This document shows, piece by piece, positions 27,282 to 37,055 of a DNA stretch of 64,000 nt; the stretch's first letter is position 1, and each line of letters opens with the position of its first letter. The DNA is taken from contig CAOKLQ010000005.1 in the NCBI GenBank assembly GCA_948469315.1, positions 1-64,000 of the forward strand. Reading direction: 5' to 3'. The notes under the pieces were generated by a model, which ran no database searches, was not told where the DNA came from, and saw only the letters and a program-made list of their open reading frames with translations. Made by a program: the position numbers and the translations under genes. The stretch is from an uncultured Clostridium sp. GTDB lineage: Bacteria > Bacillota > Clostridia > TANB77 > CAG-508.

Positions 27282-28469
27282 TTATTGTCTGTCAAAAAAC
27301 ATGTCTTCCATTAAATTTTCTACATGCTTATTTTTCATATCTTCTTGCATTTGCTTTCCAACTTCTAATTGTTCAGAAGTTGTTATTTTTTTATCTTCTA
27401 TACCAGTATTAATTAAAAAATTTAAAATTGAATTTATATCTTCTAATCCTTCATCTTCTTCTAAGATTATATTTCCTTCTAAAACATTAGTAAATTCTTC
27501 ATTTCTACAATTATAAGAATATTTTGCAATCATTTGTACAGTTTCTGGTAACGGTGCTTTTATTTTCTTTTCTACATTTTCTAGTACTATATCCATATCT
27601 ATAGAGCCACTTAAAACCTCGCTACAATAATCATAAACTTCATCATCTTGTGTTATTTCTTCTAAAGTGTCCTTCCAAAAGGAATCTAAACCACCATCTT
27701 CTTTACTTTTTACTAATCCTATTTTGGGTTGTGTAACATCAACACTTTGTTTTAAACCTATATAATCTTCTAATAACATTTCTATAGTTGAAATATCATT
27801 ATCTAGCATTAATGATGCTTCACTATCAAATATTGGACTTAGACTTATTTTATCTTTTCCATCTTCCTTTGTTTTTATAAATGCAAAATTTTCAGTATGT
27901 CTATCTGTATCTAATACAGCTATTGTAAATGCAATTCTTTTCTTATATTGTTCTAAAACTTTATTTATTTGTTTTTCTTCATAACCATCTAGACTTAATT
28001 TCTCTTTTAATTTTTCTATTGTAAAATCATAACTTGTTGCATCAGCAAATTCACTTTCTTTTTCATCTCCTATAATATCATGCAAGGTTACTAGTTCTTG
28101 ACCCTTTTCAGGATCTGCAATAGATACTGATAAAACTCCATAAGTTTCCTTACCATTGCTGTCTATCATTTTTACTAAATCATAATGAGCAGTCTGTACT
28201 CCTAATTGATTTGCAATTTCTTCAACAATTAATTCTGCATATATTCCATAATTTTTTTCTTCATCTAATATAGTTTCACCTTTTATTAATACTTTATCAT
28301 TTTTAAATTTAACCCAATTTTTTATTCTATTTTGATTTCCCATTGCTTCTTTTGATTCATCTGTAAACTTTATATTTGCTTTTGATAAATCAATAAATCC
28401 TTTTTCATCTCTAAATTCTTCTAAGTCTTCTAATGAATAATTGCTTTTAACAAATTTATCTTCAAACAT
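27282..28469 (-). CDS. HipA/CtkA-like protein kinase
   Basis: 395 residues with kinase features of the HipA class: YAELIVEEIANQLGVQTAHY (N-lobe helix), the catalytic loop LDTDRHTENFAFI and the metal-binding SPIFDSEAS. A downstream helical region follows. Such kinases act as toxins or regulators by phosphorylating tRNA synthetases or ribosome factors. The gene begins 7 bp after the end of a small partner gene (28477), which suggests a two-gene toxin/antitoxin-like unit, though no DNA-binding HipB-type domain is seen. Confidence 0.72.
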   Translation of the reverse strand: MFEDKFVKSNYSLEDLEEFRDEKGFIDLSKANIKFTDESKEAMGNQNRIKNWVKFKNDKVLIKGETILDEEKNYGIYAELIVEEIANQLGVQTAHYDLVKMIDSNGKETYGVLSVSIADPEKGQELVTLHDIIGDEKESEFADATSYDFTIEKLKEKLSLDGYEEKQINKVLEQYKKRIAFTIAVLDTDRHTENFAFIKTKEDGKDKISLSPIFDSEASLMLDNDISTIEMLLEDYIGLKQSVDVTQPKIGLVKSKEDGGLDSFWKDTLEEITQDDEVYDYCSEVLSGSIDMDIVLENVEKKIKAPLPETVQMIAKYSYNCRNEEFTNVLEGNIILEEDEGLEDINSILNFLINTGIEDKKITTSEQLEVGKQMQEDMKNKHVENLMEDMFFDRQ

Positions 28470-28476
28470 TGTTATC

Positions 28477-28926
28477 TCACTTTCTTTTATTTAGAAATTT
28501 ATTAAGAAAACTTCTTATTTTAGTAAATATTCCTTCTTTCTTTATATTTACTAAACTAGTTTCTTCTACAATATTTTGTCTAAAGTCATCTTTTCTTTTA
28601 TTTAACCAATTATAATCTTTATATATATTAATTTTTTCATTAAATATTCTATCATTTTCTTTATATTTATTTTCAAGTTCTTGCCTTTCTTCTTTGTTTG
28701 TAACCCAATATTTCAAATTCAAAATACTTATAATAGTAAGTGCTGTTTTGCTTATATTACTACGTCTTAGTTCTTTTTCTGATGATATATTAATTTTATA
28801 ATTTTTATCTTCTTTTTCATAAAATAAATTTATTATTTTTTCAGGAATTTTGTTTTTATATTCATTTCCAAGAAGATCTAAAATTTGATTTACTTCTGCA
28901 TAAGCCACATTCATATTATTACTCAT
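28477..28926 (-). CDS. Small partner protein of the HipA-like kinase
   Basis: 149 residues, highly charged, with AYAEVNQILDLLGNEYKNKI near the start and a Lys-rich tail. GGAG sets the start at the ATG at 28926. Seven bases separate it from the kinase. I cannot name the family; the tight spacing and repeated co-occurrence with HipA-like kinases in clostridia (memory only) make it a candidate modulator. Confidence 0.6.
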   Translation of the reverse strand: MSNNMNVAYAEVNQILDLLGNEYKNKIPEKIINLFYEKEDKNYKINISSEKELRRSNISKTALTIISILNLKYWVTNKEERQELENKYKENDRIFNEKINIYKDYNWLNKRKDDFRQNIVEETSLVNIKKEGIFTKIRSFLNKFLNKRK

Positions 28927-29003
28927 ATTTATCTCCAATATATCTTATATTTTCATTAAATATTATATATTAAAAATTATTTTTATACAATGATATTATT
29001 AAA

Positions 29004-29045
29004 TAAAAAACGAATCTCTTCTAATTAATCTAGAAGAGATTCTTA
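29004..29045 (-). terminator. Terminator of the rnr unit
   Basis: GAATCTCTTCT...AGAAGAGATTC stem with a T-run on the minus strand; it overlaps the rnr stop codon. Confidence 0.85.
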
Positions 29046-31164
29046 TATTTTCTTAAAGTCTATCTGTCTTAATTGCTTATTTGCACTTATTACTTTTATT
29101 TTTATTTTATCTCCTAATTTATATACTGTATTTGTTTTTTCTCCTATTAATTGTTTATGTTCTTCATCATATATAAAATATTCATCTCCTAAATTCTCAA
29201 ATCTTATTAATCCTTCTATTGTATTTTCTAACTCTACAAACATCCCAAATGATGTAACACTTGATACTATTCCTTCATATTCGTTTCCTATTTTATCTTG
29301 CATATACTCTGCTTTTTTAATGTCTTGACTATCTCTTTCTACTTTTGTTGCAATTTTTTCTCTTTCAGATGATTCTTGTGAATATTTTACTGCATATTGC
29401 TTATATGTTTCTTTAAATTTATCACTCATTTGATATTTATTGTCTATATATTTTGATATTACTCTATGAATAAATAAATCTGGGTATCTTCTTATTGGAG
29501 ATGTAAAGTGACAATAATATTTACTTGCTATTCCAAAATGACCTTTATTTTGAGCTTCATATCTTGCAACTTTTAGAGTTCTTAGTACTAGATTTGAAAC
29601 TACCATTTCTTCTTTAGTTCCTTTTACTCCTTCTAATACTTTTGCAAATTCTTTTGGATATATATTGTCATTTGAAGTTTTTATTTTAAATCCAAAGTTA
29701 AATAGAAATTTATTTAATTCTTTTATTTTATCTAAGTCTGGCTCTTCATGTACTCTGTATATAAAAGGTGATTCCAACCAGTAAAATTTTTCTGCAACTG
29801 CTTCATTTGCACTTAGCATAAATTGTTCTATTATTTCATTGCTAAAGCTTGTTTCATATTTTTTTACATCTATTGTATGTCCATTTTCATCTAATACTAT
29901 TTTGCTTTCTGGAATATTTAAATTCAAATATCCTCTTTCTAATCTTTTATTTTTTAGTATAATAGCCAGTTCTTCCATTAGTTTAAAATCTTCTATATAT
30001 TGCTCATATTTTTTTAATATCTTTTTATCGCTTCCATCTATTATTTTTTGTACATCTGTGTAATTCATTCTTTTAGTTACATTTATTATTGCTTTATATA
30101 TATCTGAAGATATTACATTTCCGTCTTTTATCTATTTCCATTGTACAAGATAGTGTAAATCTATCTTCTCCTTCGTTTAAACTACAAATTCCGTTTGAAA
30201 GTTCTCTTGGTAGCATTGGTATTACTCTTCCTAACATATATATGCTTGTCCCTCTTAAAAGTGCTTCTTTGTCTAACAAACCACCTTCTTTTACATAAAA
30301 GCTTACATCTGCAATATGCACATCTAGTATATAATTTCCTTGTTTGTTTTTTGTAACTCTTACAGCATCATCTAAATCTTTTGCATCTTCACCATCTATT
30401 GTAAATATTTTTTGACCTCTTAGATCTACTCTATTTGGAATATCTTTTTTGTCTACTTTATTTCCTAGTTTTTTTGCTTCGCATGCTACATTTTCTGGAA
30501 ATTTATATGGAAGGTTATATTCTTTTATAAGTGATAGCATATCTACTCCTGCTTCATTTATGCCCCCTATTACTTCTATTACTTTTCCTTCTGCTTTTTT
30601 ATTTTTTACAGGATATTTTGTTATTTTTACTACTACTTTATGATTATTCCTTGCTTTTCCAAAGTTCTTTTTAGAAATAAATATATCTCCTCCAAATTTT
30701 TTGTCATCTGGAATTACAAATGCAAAGTTTTCGCTTTTTTTGAATGTTCCAACTACAGAATCTTTTTCATGTTTTATTATTTTTACAATTTGTCCTTCTT
30801 TTCTTTTGCCTTCTTGTATGTCTTTTATTATTTTTACTGCAACTAAATCTTCATTTACTGCACCATTTATATTTTGCTTACTTACAAATATATCTTCTAT
30901 ATCTTTATTTTCTGATATTACAAATCCATATCCTTTTTCATTTCCTCTAAAGTTTCCTATTATATATTCATCTGTTACTAGCAAATATTTATTTTTTCTA
31001 TTTTTTTGTATTTTATATTCATCTTCTAGTTTATCTAAAATTTTCTTAAAATTTTGATATTTATTTTTTGGCACCATAAATATGCTAGCTATTTCTTTTG
31101 CTTTCATTGGAATGTAATTTTCATCTTTCATAAATTTTAAAATTAATTCTTCTTTTTCGTTCAT
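29043..31164 (-). CDS. rnr: Ribonuclease R, via one CGG +1 site
   Basis: 3'-5' exoribonuclease for structured RNA and quality control. The N-terminal helix-turn-helix and cold-shock domains (about 1-220) lead to the RNB domain with DGEDAKDLDDAV, and further on FTSPIRRYPDLFIHR, then a C-terminal S1 domain (about 640-706). The frame breaks at an in-frame CGG (30123-30121): AAA AGA CGG AAA. Skipping C gives EIDKRGNVIS and joins both halves into 706 residues, the normal size. Without the shift the enzyme would end inside RNB. It follows secG, as in Bacillus. Confidence 0.9.
30121..30123 (-). other. CGG +1 shift site 5 (rnr)
   Basis: AGA CGG AAA becomes AGA GGA AAT, restoring DKRGNV within the RNB domain. 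Confidence 0.88.
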
Positions 31165-31257
31165 TTTTTCTCCTTGTAATTCCTTTTTTAGTTTTCAAAT
31201 TAATTTCTTGTAATAATAATAAAATTTAGTCTTAATTAATTATTATATAATTACATA

Positions 31258-31286
31258 AAGGACAGTTTTATAAACTGCCCCTTTAC
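31258..31286 (-). terminator. Hairpin after secG
   Basis: GGGCAGTTTATAAAACTGTCC then TTTATG. A moderate terminator, possibly an attenuator ahead of rnr. Confidence 0.55.
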
Positions 31287-31289
31287 TTT

Positions 31290-31538
31290 TTATATTGGAT
31301 ATACAATTGCTAAGGCTATTGCTAAAATAACAAATGTTATTCCTAAAATAATAGTCCATTTTTTAAGTTTTCCCTCTTTTGTTCTTCCTTTGTTTTTTTC
31401 ATAAAAGTTGTTAGTAGAAGATCCTGTTATTGTATCAGAAAGTCCGCTATCTTCTTTAGATTGCATCATTGTAACTATTATTAAAGCTAAACAGTTTATT
31501 ACAAAAATTCCTATTAATATATATTTTATTATTTGCAT
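31290..31538 (-). CDS. secG: Protein translocase subunit SecG
   Basis: 82 residues with two membrane helices (about 5-24 and 60-80) and the intervening QSKEDSGLSDTITGSS segment typical of SecG. AGGAGG precedes the ATG. It is the accessory subunit of the SecYEG channel. Confidence 0.93.
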   Translation of the reverse strand: MQIIKYILIGIFVINCLALIIVTMMQSKEDSGLSDTITGSSTNNFYEKNKGRTKEGKLKKWTIILGITFVILAIALAIVYPI

Positions 31539-31667
31539 TTTATTTCCTCCTATACGACCTACTAATTACTTTTTGCATTTTAACATATAAGTTTGGAAAA
31601 TGCAATTGTTTGACGTAATTTTATTTATATGTTTGGTCGATGTTCATTGTACATTAATATGATTTTT

Positions 31668-32576
31668 TCATTTTGTCTTTCTTTTTCGTTTTTCTTTTAA
31701 TAATTGTATTATATTTTTCTTCTGCTTATTTTCATTAAATCTCTTTGTTATTACATTTGTTATTAATATTTTTCTTAATGCGTCTTCTTTTAAATCTGCA
31801 ATTAATGTACCATCTTTTGCAATTGAGATTTTTCCAGTTTCTTCTGATACAACAATGGCTATACTGTCTGATTCTTTTGATATTCCTATCGCTGCTCTGT
31901 GTCTTGTTCCTAATTCTTTTGAAATGTCTGTGTCACTTGCCAAGGGCAACATACATGCAGCAGAGGCTATTTTATTTTTACTTATTATAACTGCACCATC
32001 GTGCAATGGCGTATTTGGAACAAATATATTTGTAAGTATTTGTGGCGATACTTCTGCATCTATTTTTATTCCTGTATTTACTATATCTTTTATTTCAATA
32101 TCTCTTTCGATTACTATTAATGCTCCTATTTTTTGTTTTGAAAGTTCTAGAACTGCAATTACAATTTTATATATATCTTCTTTTGTTTTTACTATTATAT
32201 CTTTTTCTATTCCAAAATATTTTGTAAATTTGCTTGTTCCTAGTTGCTCTAGTCCTCTTCTTATTTCTGGTTGGAATATTATTACTAGTGCTAATACCCC
32301 CCAATCGGTTATTGCTTCTAATATATGGTTTAGAATGGTTAATCTACATATAGAACTAATCCATGTTGCTAAAAGTAAAAATACAATTCCTTTTATTAAT
32401 TGCCACGCTCTTGTATATTTTGCTATTTTTATAAGTTTTGCTACTAAAAATATTACTATACTTAAATCTATTACAAGAAGTAGTAATTTTATAGGATATT
32501 CATATAAACTATTAATATATCCTAGTATATTTTCATAAAAGAAGTTATTTATTCCATAAATTAAATTATTTAACAT
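31668..32576 (-). CDS. cdaA: Diadenylate cyclase CdaA
   Basis: Makes the messenger c-di-AMP from two ATP. Three N-terminal membrane helices (to about residue 100) are followed by the DAC domain with PLHDGAVII (DGA motif) and GTRHRAAIG (RHR motif). A basic tail ends the 302 residues. In most Firmicutes cdaA is followed by cdaR and glmM; here it is not, and a 38-residue membrane protein gene lies just upstream. Confidence 0.95.
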   Translation of the reverse strand: MLNNLIYGINNFFYENILGYINSLYEYPIKLLLLVIDLSIVIFLVAKLIKIAKYTRAWQLIKGIVFLLLATWISSICRLTILNHILEAITDWGVLALVIIFQPEIRRGLEQLGTSKFTKYFGIEKDIIVKTKEDIYKIVIAVLELSKQKIGALIVIERDIEIKDIVNTGIKIDAEVSPQILTNIFVPNTPLHDGAVIISKNKIASAACMLPLASDTDISKELGTRHRAAIGISKESDSIAIVVSEETGKISIAKDGTLIADLKEDALRKILITNVITKRFNENKQKKNIIQLLKEKRKRKTK

Positions 32577-32597
32577 ATCTTTTCCTCTATTTTTTAT

Positions 32598-32714
32598 TTA
32601 TCTTGCAATTATATAATATACAAGTGTTCCCGCTACACTTAATAACATAAGAGTAGCTAGTATTAATGCTAATATTCTAACCCATATTTGAGATTTATTT
32701 CTTTTGTTTGCCAT
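32598..32714 (-). CDS. 38-residue membrane protein
   Basis: Starts at the ATG at 32714 after AGGAGG: a basic start (ANKRNKSQIW), one hydrophobic helix (ILALILATLMLLSVAGTLVYY) and a stop at 32598, 21 bp before cdaA. Its strong ribosome site and position make it a real small gene, probably co-transcribed with cdaA. Function unknown. Confidence 0.78.
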   Translation of the reverse strand: MANKRNKSQIWVRILALILATLMLLSVAGTLVYYIIAR

Positions 32715-32862
32715 ATCCATTCCTCCTTTTGTGCATTTTATATCTTCATATTTGTTATAACATAAAATTGCACTTTTTTCAATATTAAAATATGGAATTT
32801 ATTATATATATGAAATTTTAATATTTGCTTATAACATGTAGTTAAATCGATACAGGTAAAAC

Positions 32863-32893
32863 AATAACCACCTAGAAATAGGTGGTTGTTGTT
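32863..32893 (-). terminator. Terminator after the glutamate-synthase-like gene
   Basis: AACCACCTATTTCTAGGTGGTT followed by ATTGTTTT. Confidence 0.82.
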
Positions 32894-32896
32894 CTT

Positions 32897-34153
32897 TTAA
32901 TTTAAATATTCTATTATTGAATTTGCTGCATCTCTTCCTGAGCGTGCAGCCCAAGCAACAGTTCCTCTTGCTCCTGCTAAATCTCCTCCTGCAAATATCT
33001 TTTCTTTTGATGTTTTATTTTTAGAGTCTATTTTTATTTTTCCTTTTTTATCTAATTCTAAGCCTAATTTTCCTACTATTTTTTCCTCTGCTTTTGATCC
33101 AACTGCCATTACTACATAGTCCATATCTAATATATAATTACTTCCTTTTATATCTACTGGACTTAATCTATCTTCTCCTTCTTTTTTCTTAAGCTTAGTT
33201 TTTATACATTCTATTTTTTCTACCCTTTTGTTTCCTAAAATTTTGACTATATTATTTTGGAATAAAAATTCAATTCCTTCTTTTTTTGCATCTGCTATTT
33301 CTATTTTTTCTGCTGGCATTTGTGCCTCGGATCTTCTATATATTACATATACATTTTTAGCGCCTAGCCTTTTTATCGTTCTTGCTGTATCCATTGCTAC
33401 ATTTCCGCCACCAATTACTGCTACTTTTTTTCCTTTATAATCTGGATGAGAATTTTTTTCTAATAACTCATTTCCACCATATACACCTTGCAAGTTTTCA
33501 CCTGGTATATTCATTTTACTTGAAATATTAGCCCCAAAGCTTAAATATACTGCATCATATGTACTTTCTAAGTCTTCTAAAGTAAAATCTTTTCCTAACT
33601 TGCAATTTAATTTTGTTTGTATTCCAAGCTTTAAAATCTTATCTATTGCTTTTTTTAATAATTTTTTATCTAATCTAAAATCTGGAATTCCATGATAAAG
33701 TATTCCTCCTAAATAATTATATTCTTCATATATTGTAACTTTATACCCTTGCTTTGCCAAAAATGCTGCACATGTAAGTCCTGATGGGCCTCCACCTACT
33801 ATTGCTATTTTCTTATCTTTATTTTTATTTGTACTTTTAGGTATTTCCCATCCTTCTTTTATTGCCATATCCCCCAAAAAAGCTTCCATCTCTCCAATTT
33901 TAACAGGTAACATTGATACTGCTTTAACACATGCACCTTGGCATTGCTTTTCATGTGGACATATCCTTCCACATATAGATTGTAAAACTGTTGTCTTACA
34001 TAAAAGTTCATATGCTTCTTTAAATTTCTCTTGTTTTATTAGTTTTATAAATCCTGTTGTATCGTTATGTAATGGACATCCTGCTTGACATGGTTTTATA
34101 ACACAACTTTCACAATAATTGGCTTTTACTTTTGCTATTATTTTTTCATCCAT
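32897..34153 (-). CDS. Glutamate synthase small-subunit-like FAD/NAD(P) oxidoreductase
   Basis: 418 residues. The N-terminal Cys-rich domain (CESCVIKPCQAGCP, ICGRICPHEKQCQGAC) can bind two [4Fe-4S] clusters. It is followed by the FAD-binding fold (IAIVGGGPSGLTCAAFLA) and an NAD(P)-binding fold (VAVIGGGNVAMDTARTIKR). Related to GltD/SudA/NfnB-type electron-transfer subunits. Lying downstream of a hydrogenase and with no glutamate synthase large subunit in view, it may transfer electrons between NAD(P)H and ferredoxin; that use is inferred. Confidence 0.85.
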   Translation of the reverse strand: MDEKIIAKVKANYCESCVIKPCQAGCPLHNDTTGFIKLIKQEKFKEAYELLCKTTVLQSICGRICPHEKQCQGACVKAVSMLPVKIGEMEAFLGDMAIKEGWEIPKSTNKNKDKKIAIVGGGPSGLTCAAFLAKQGYKVTIYEEYNYLGGILYHGIPDFRLDKKLLKKAIDKILKLGIQTKLNCKLGKDFTLEDLESTYDAVYLSFGANISSKMNIPGENLQGVYGGNELLEKNSHPDYKGKKVAVIGGGNVAMDTARTIKRLGAKNVYVIYRRSEAQMPAEKIEIADAKKEGIEFLFQNNIVKILGNKRVEKIECIKTKLKKKEGEDRLSPVDIKGSNYILDMDYVVMAVGSKAEEKIVGKLGLELDKKGKIKIDSKNKTSKEKIFAGGDLAGARGTVAWAARSGRDAANSIIEYLN

Positions 34154-34198
34154 TTTTTAGTTCCTTTCAGATAATATCACTTTTTTATATAGTATTTT

Positions 34199-34386
34199 AA
34201 AAGGCCAAGGGCTCTGCCCTTACCTTTTAATCCCATCCCGCTTAAGACACCTTCGGTTTCTTAATAATCTTTCAAAATGGTTTGTTATAAATTCTAATAT
34301 TGTTCTTGCTCGCTCCTCCCCAATATTGTTGTAACAAGCTTTGCTTTAACAACAATTATTGGTCACCCACAAACAGCTCGCAAGTT
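34199..34386 (-). repeat. ~187-bp structured repeat, copy 3
   Basis: Between the hydrogenase and the flavoprotein gene. Main stem of the TTGTTG/CAACAA type; 3' hairpin AAGGGCAGAGCCCTT. Confidence 0.92.
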
Positions 34387-34478
34387 ATGATTCTACAAAC
34401 ATACTAAAAATAAAGTTACTTTTAATATAAGATTTCTCTTTAATATAATAAATAAATTAATTTATTTTCTATTTAAGT

Positions 34479-35840
34479 TTATTTATTATTTAAAAGATAT
34501 GATTTATCTTCATATTTTGTATGTAATAACTCTTCGGCTATTTTACTATTTGGTTCTTTATAAAAATCTTTATAAATTTCTATAATTTCGGGATTTTTAT
34601 AACTTAATCTTAATGTATCTTTTTCATCATCTTTATATAATCCTTCTATTCTCTTTTGTCTTACTTCTTGCATATCTATTATTGGAATTTTAGGCTGACC
34701 TCCACCATTTATGCATCCTCCAAAGCAATTCATTATTTCTATAAAATGGTATTGTTCTTTTCCTTGTAAAATTTTGTCTATTAGAACTTTTGCATTTTTC
34801 ATTCCATTTGCAACTGCAACTTTTATTTTTAGTCCTTCAATATCTATTTGAGCTTCCTTTAATCCTTGCATTCCTCTAACAGATTTAAATTCTATTGCAT
34901 TTTCTAGTAAATCCTTATTTGTTATAAAATAATATGCTGTTCTTAAAGCCGCTTCCATTACTCCACCAGTATTTCCAAATATTACCCCTGCACCAGTTCC
35001 TTTTCCTAATGGAGAATCAAACTTTTCTTCTTCTAGATTTCTAAAATCTATATTTTCTTCTTTTATCCATTTTGCAAGTTCTCTTGTTGTTAATACATAA
35101 TCATTATCTCTTAAATCTCGAATGTTGTTATATGTTGCACAATCTTTCATTTCAGTCCTTTTTATTTCATATTTTTTTGCAGTACATGGTGCTATTACTA
35201 CATTTATAATATCTTTAGGATCTATATTTTTATTTTTAGCAAAGTATGTTTTTATAGTTGCACCTTGCATACTAATTGGACTTTTTGCTGTAGATAAATT
35301 AGGTAATAACTTTGGATAAAAAATTTCCGCATATTTAACCCAAGCAGGACAACAACTTGTAAATTGTGGCAAGTTTTTATTTTCCTTAATTCTTTTTACT
35401 AACTCTTTTGCCTCTTCCATTATAGTTAAATCTGCACCAAATGTAATATCAAAAACGTATTTAGCACCTAATTTTTTTAGGGCAGATACAATTTTACCTT
35501 CTACATTTGTACCTTCTTTTATTCCAACCTCTTCTCCTAATGCAACTCTAACAGCTGGTGCAACACTTACAACAACTATTTTAGATTTATCTTTAATTAT
35601 TTCTTTTACTTTTAAGTAATCCATTTTTTCCTTAATTGATTCATTAGGACACATATTAGCACATTGACCACAATTAATACATATCGGTTTTCTAGTTTTT
35701 CCTAATTCGTACATCCTTGCGACTGTTACTTCATTTTCACAAGTTTTTCTGCAATAGCCACATTCAATGCATTTTTCTTCGTTTCTCTCAATACTAACAT
35801 TATCTTTATCTATTGGTACAACTAATTCTATATTTTTCAT
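34479..35840 (-). CDS. [FeFe]-hydrogenase
   Basis: About 453 residues. Two N-terminal [4Fe-4S] motifs (CIECGYCRKTC, CINCGQCANMC) feed the H-cluster domain, whose signatures are FTSCCPAWVKY, IAPCTAKKYE and MNCFGGCINGGGQP. The APC in place of MPC and NCFGG in place of ACPGG suggest a group B-type enzyme rather than the best-studied group A. I start it at the ATG at 35840 because GGAGG lies within the longer frame's first codons. The 52-residue Cys protein is just upstream. Confidence 0.92.
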   Translation of the reverse strand: MKNIELVVPIDKDNVSIERNEEKCIECGYCRKTCENEVTVARMYELGKTRKPICINCGQCANMCPNESIKEKMDYLKVKEIIKDKSKIVVVSVAPAVRVALGEEVGIKEGTNVEGKIVSALKKLGAKYVFDITFGADLTIMEEAKELVKRIKENKNLPQFTSCCPAWVKYAEIFYPKLLPNLSTAKSPISMQGATIKTYFAKNKNIDPKDIINVVIAPCTAKKYEIKRTEMKDCATYNNIRDLRDNDYVLTTRELAKWIKEENIDFRNLEEEKFDSPLGKGTGAGVIFGNTGGVMEAALRTAYYFITNKDLLENAIEFKSVRGMQGLKEAQIDIEGLKIKVAVANGMKNAKVLIDKILQGKEQYHFIEIMNCFGGCINGGGQPKIPIIDMQEVRQKRIEGLYKDDEKDTLRLSYKNPEIIEIYKDFYKEPNSKIAEELLHTKYEDKSYLLNNK

Positions 35841-35863
35841 AAATTCCTCCAAGAATCTTATAC

Positions 35864-36022
35864 TTAAACTTTATTATCATCTTTATATTTTTCAATTGCT
35901 TCTTTTATAAATATTCTACTTCTTCCACAATTTGGACTACTTAAGTTGCAATGATTGTAACATCCCCTACATTCTAACTTGCTTAAATATTCTTTAAAAT
36001 CTTCTTCATCTATTTCTTCCAT
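35864..36022 (-). CDS. 52-residue cysteine protein between fabI and the hydrogenase
   Basis: Starts at the ATG at 36022, five bases after the fabI stop, with GGGAG upstream. The acidic N-terminus is followed by CRGCYNHCN...CGRS, four cysteines that could bind a metal or an Fe-S cluster. It ends 23 bp before the hydrogenase start. Possibly an accessory or maturation factor; no family recognised. Confidence 0.72.
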   Translation of the reverse strand: MEEIDEEDFKEYLSKLECRGCYNHCNLSSPNCGRSRIFIKEAIEKYKDDNKV

Positions 36023-36027
36023 AGAAT

Positions 36028-36801
36028 TTACACTCCCATTATATTATAACCATTATCTGCATATATTACTTGACCTGTAATTGCATCTGACATATTGCTT
36101 AATAAAAATGTTGCAACATTTCCAACTTGATTTATAGTTACATTTTTGTGTAGTGGTGCTTTTTGTTCTACTACTGTTAAAATAGAATTAAAATCTTTTA
36201 TTCCTTTTGCAGATAGCGTTTTTATTGGCCCTGCAGATACCGCATTTACTCTTATATCTTCTTTTCCTAAATTATCTGCTAGATACCTTACACTTGCCTC
36301 TAGTGCAGCTTTTGCAACTCCCATTACATTATAGCCTTCTAGAACTTTTGTTGAACCATGATATGTTAGTGTTACCAAACTTGCATTTTCATTTAATAAA
36401 TCCATTTCTTTTGCAGTTCTTGCAGCTAATACAAAAGAATAACTACTTACATCACAAGCATGTGAAAAACCTTCTTTTCCTGTGTATATAAAATCATTGT
36501 GTAAATCCTGCGTATTTGCATGAGCAATTGCATGAACTATACCATCTATTTTTCCATTTTCTTCTTTTATTTTAGTAAAAGTTTCTTTTACTAAATCATC
36601 TTCAGAAGCACCATTTAAAACATATGCTTTGCTTCCTTTAAATTCTGATATAAGTTCTTCGATTTTGTCTTTATTATCTTCTCCCATATATGTAAAAATT
36701 AATTTTGCTCCATTTTCATATGCAGACTTTGCAATTCCAAAGGCTATACTCCATTTATTTCTAATTCCCATTATTAATATTTTTTTATTTTCTAATAACA
36801 T
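36028..36801 (-). CDS. fabI: Enoyl-ACP reductase FabI
   Basis: NAD(P)H-dependent last step of the fatty-acid elongation cycle. SDR fold: IMGIRNKWSIAFGIAK at the N-terminus and the catalytic Tyr-x6-Lys in YNVMGVAKAALE. The ATG at 36801 is chosen over 36810 because AAAGG is better spaced. Last fatty-acid gene in the minus-strand cluster, followed by the hydrogenase unit. Confidence 0.94.
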   Translation of the reverse strand: MLLENKKILIMGIRNKWSIAFGIAKSAYENGAKLIFTYMGEDNKDKIEELISEFKGSKAYVLNGASEDDLVKETFTKIKEENGKIDGIVHAIAHANTQDLHNDFIYTGKEGFSHACDVSSYSFVLAARTAKEMDLLNENASLVTLTYHGSTKVLEGYNVMGVAKAALEASVRYLADNLGKEDIRVNAVSAGPIKTLSAKGIKDFNSILTVVEQKAPLHKNVTINQVGNVATFLLSNMSDAITGQVIYADNGYNIMGV

Positions 36802-37055
36802 TATAATCATCCTTTCAATTAATTGATTAATTTAATTATTACAATTAGAATAATAATTAAGATAAAATTTTTTATTTTATTTTTTATATTCAAAAGGCTT
36901 ATAATATGTTTTTTCTGCAACTCCCAACATCGCACATATTGTAAAAATATTATCAGTAAAATTTTCAATATTTTAACAATATGTAGCTTGTCGGTCCCCC
37001 GAATTGTTGCTACGAAAAAAATATTATAACCTTTTGAATTGCAGCTATAAATTTA

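Noticed and set aside
32963-35840. A complete electron-bifurcating hydrogenase complex
   Set aside because: The HydB/HydC-type NuoF- and NuoE-like subunits are absent; only a single hydrogenase and a GltD-like protein are present.
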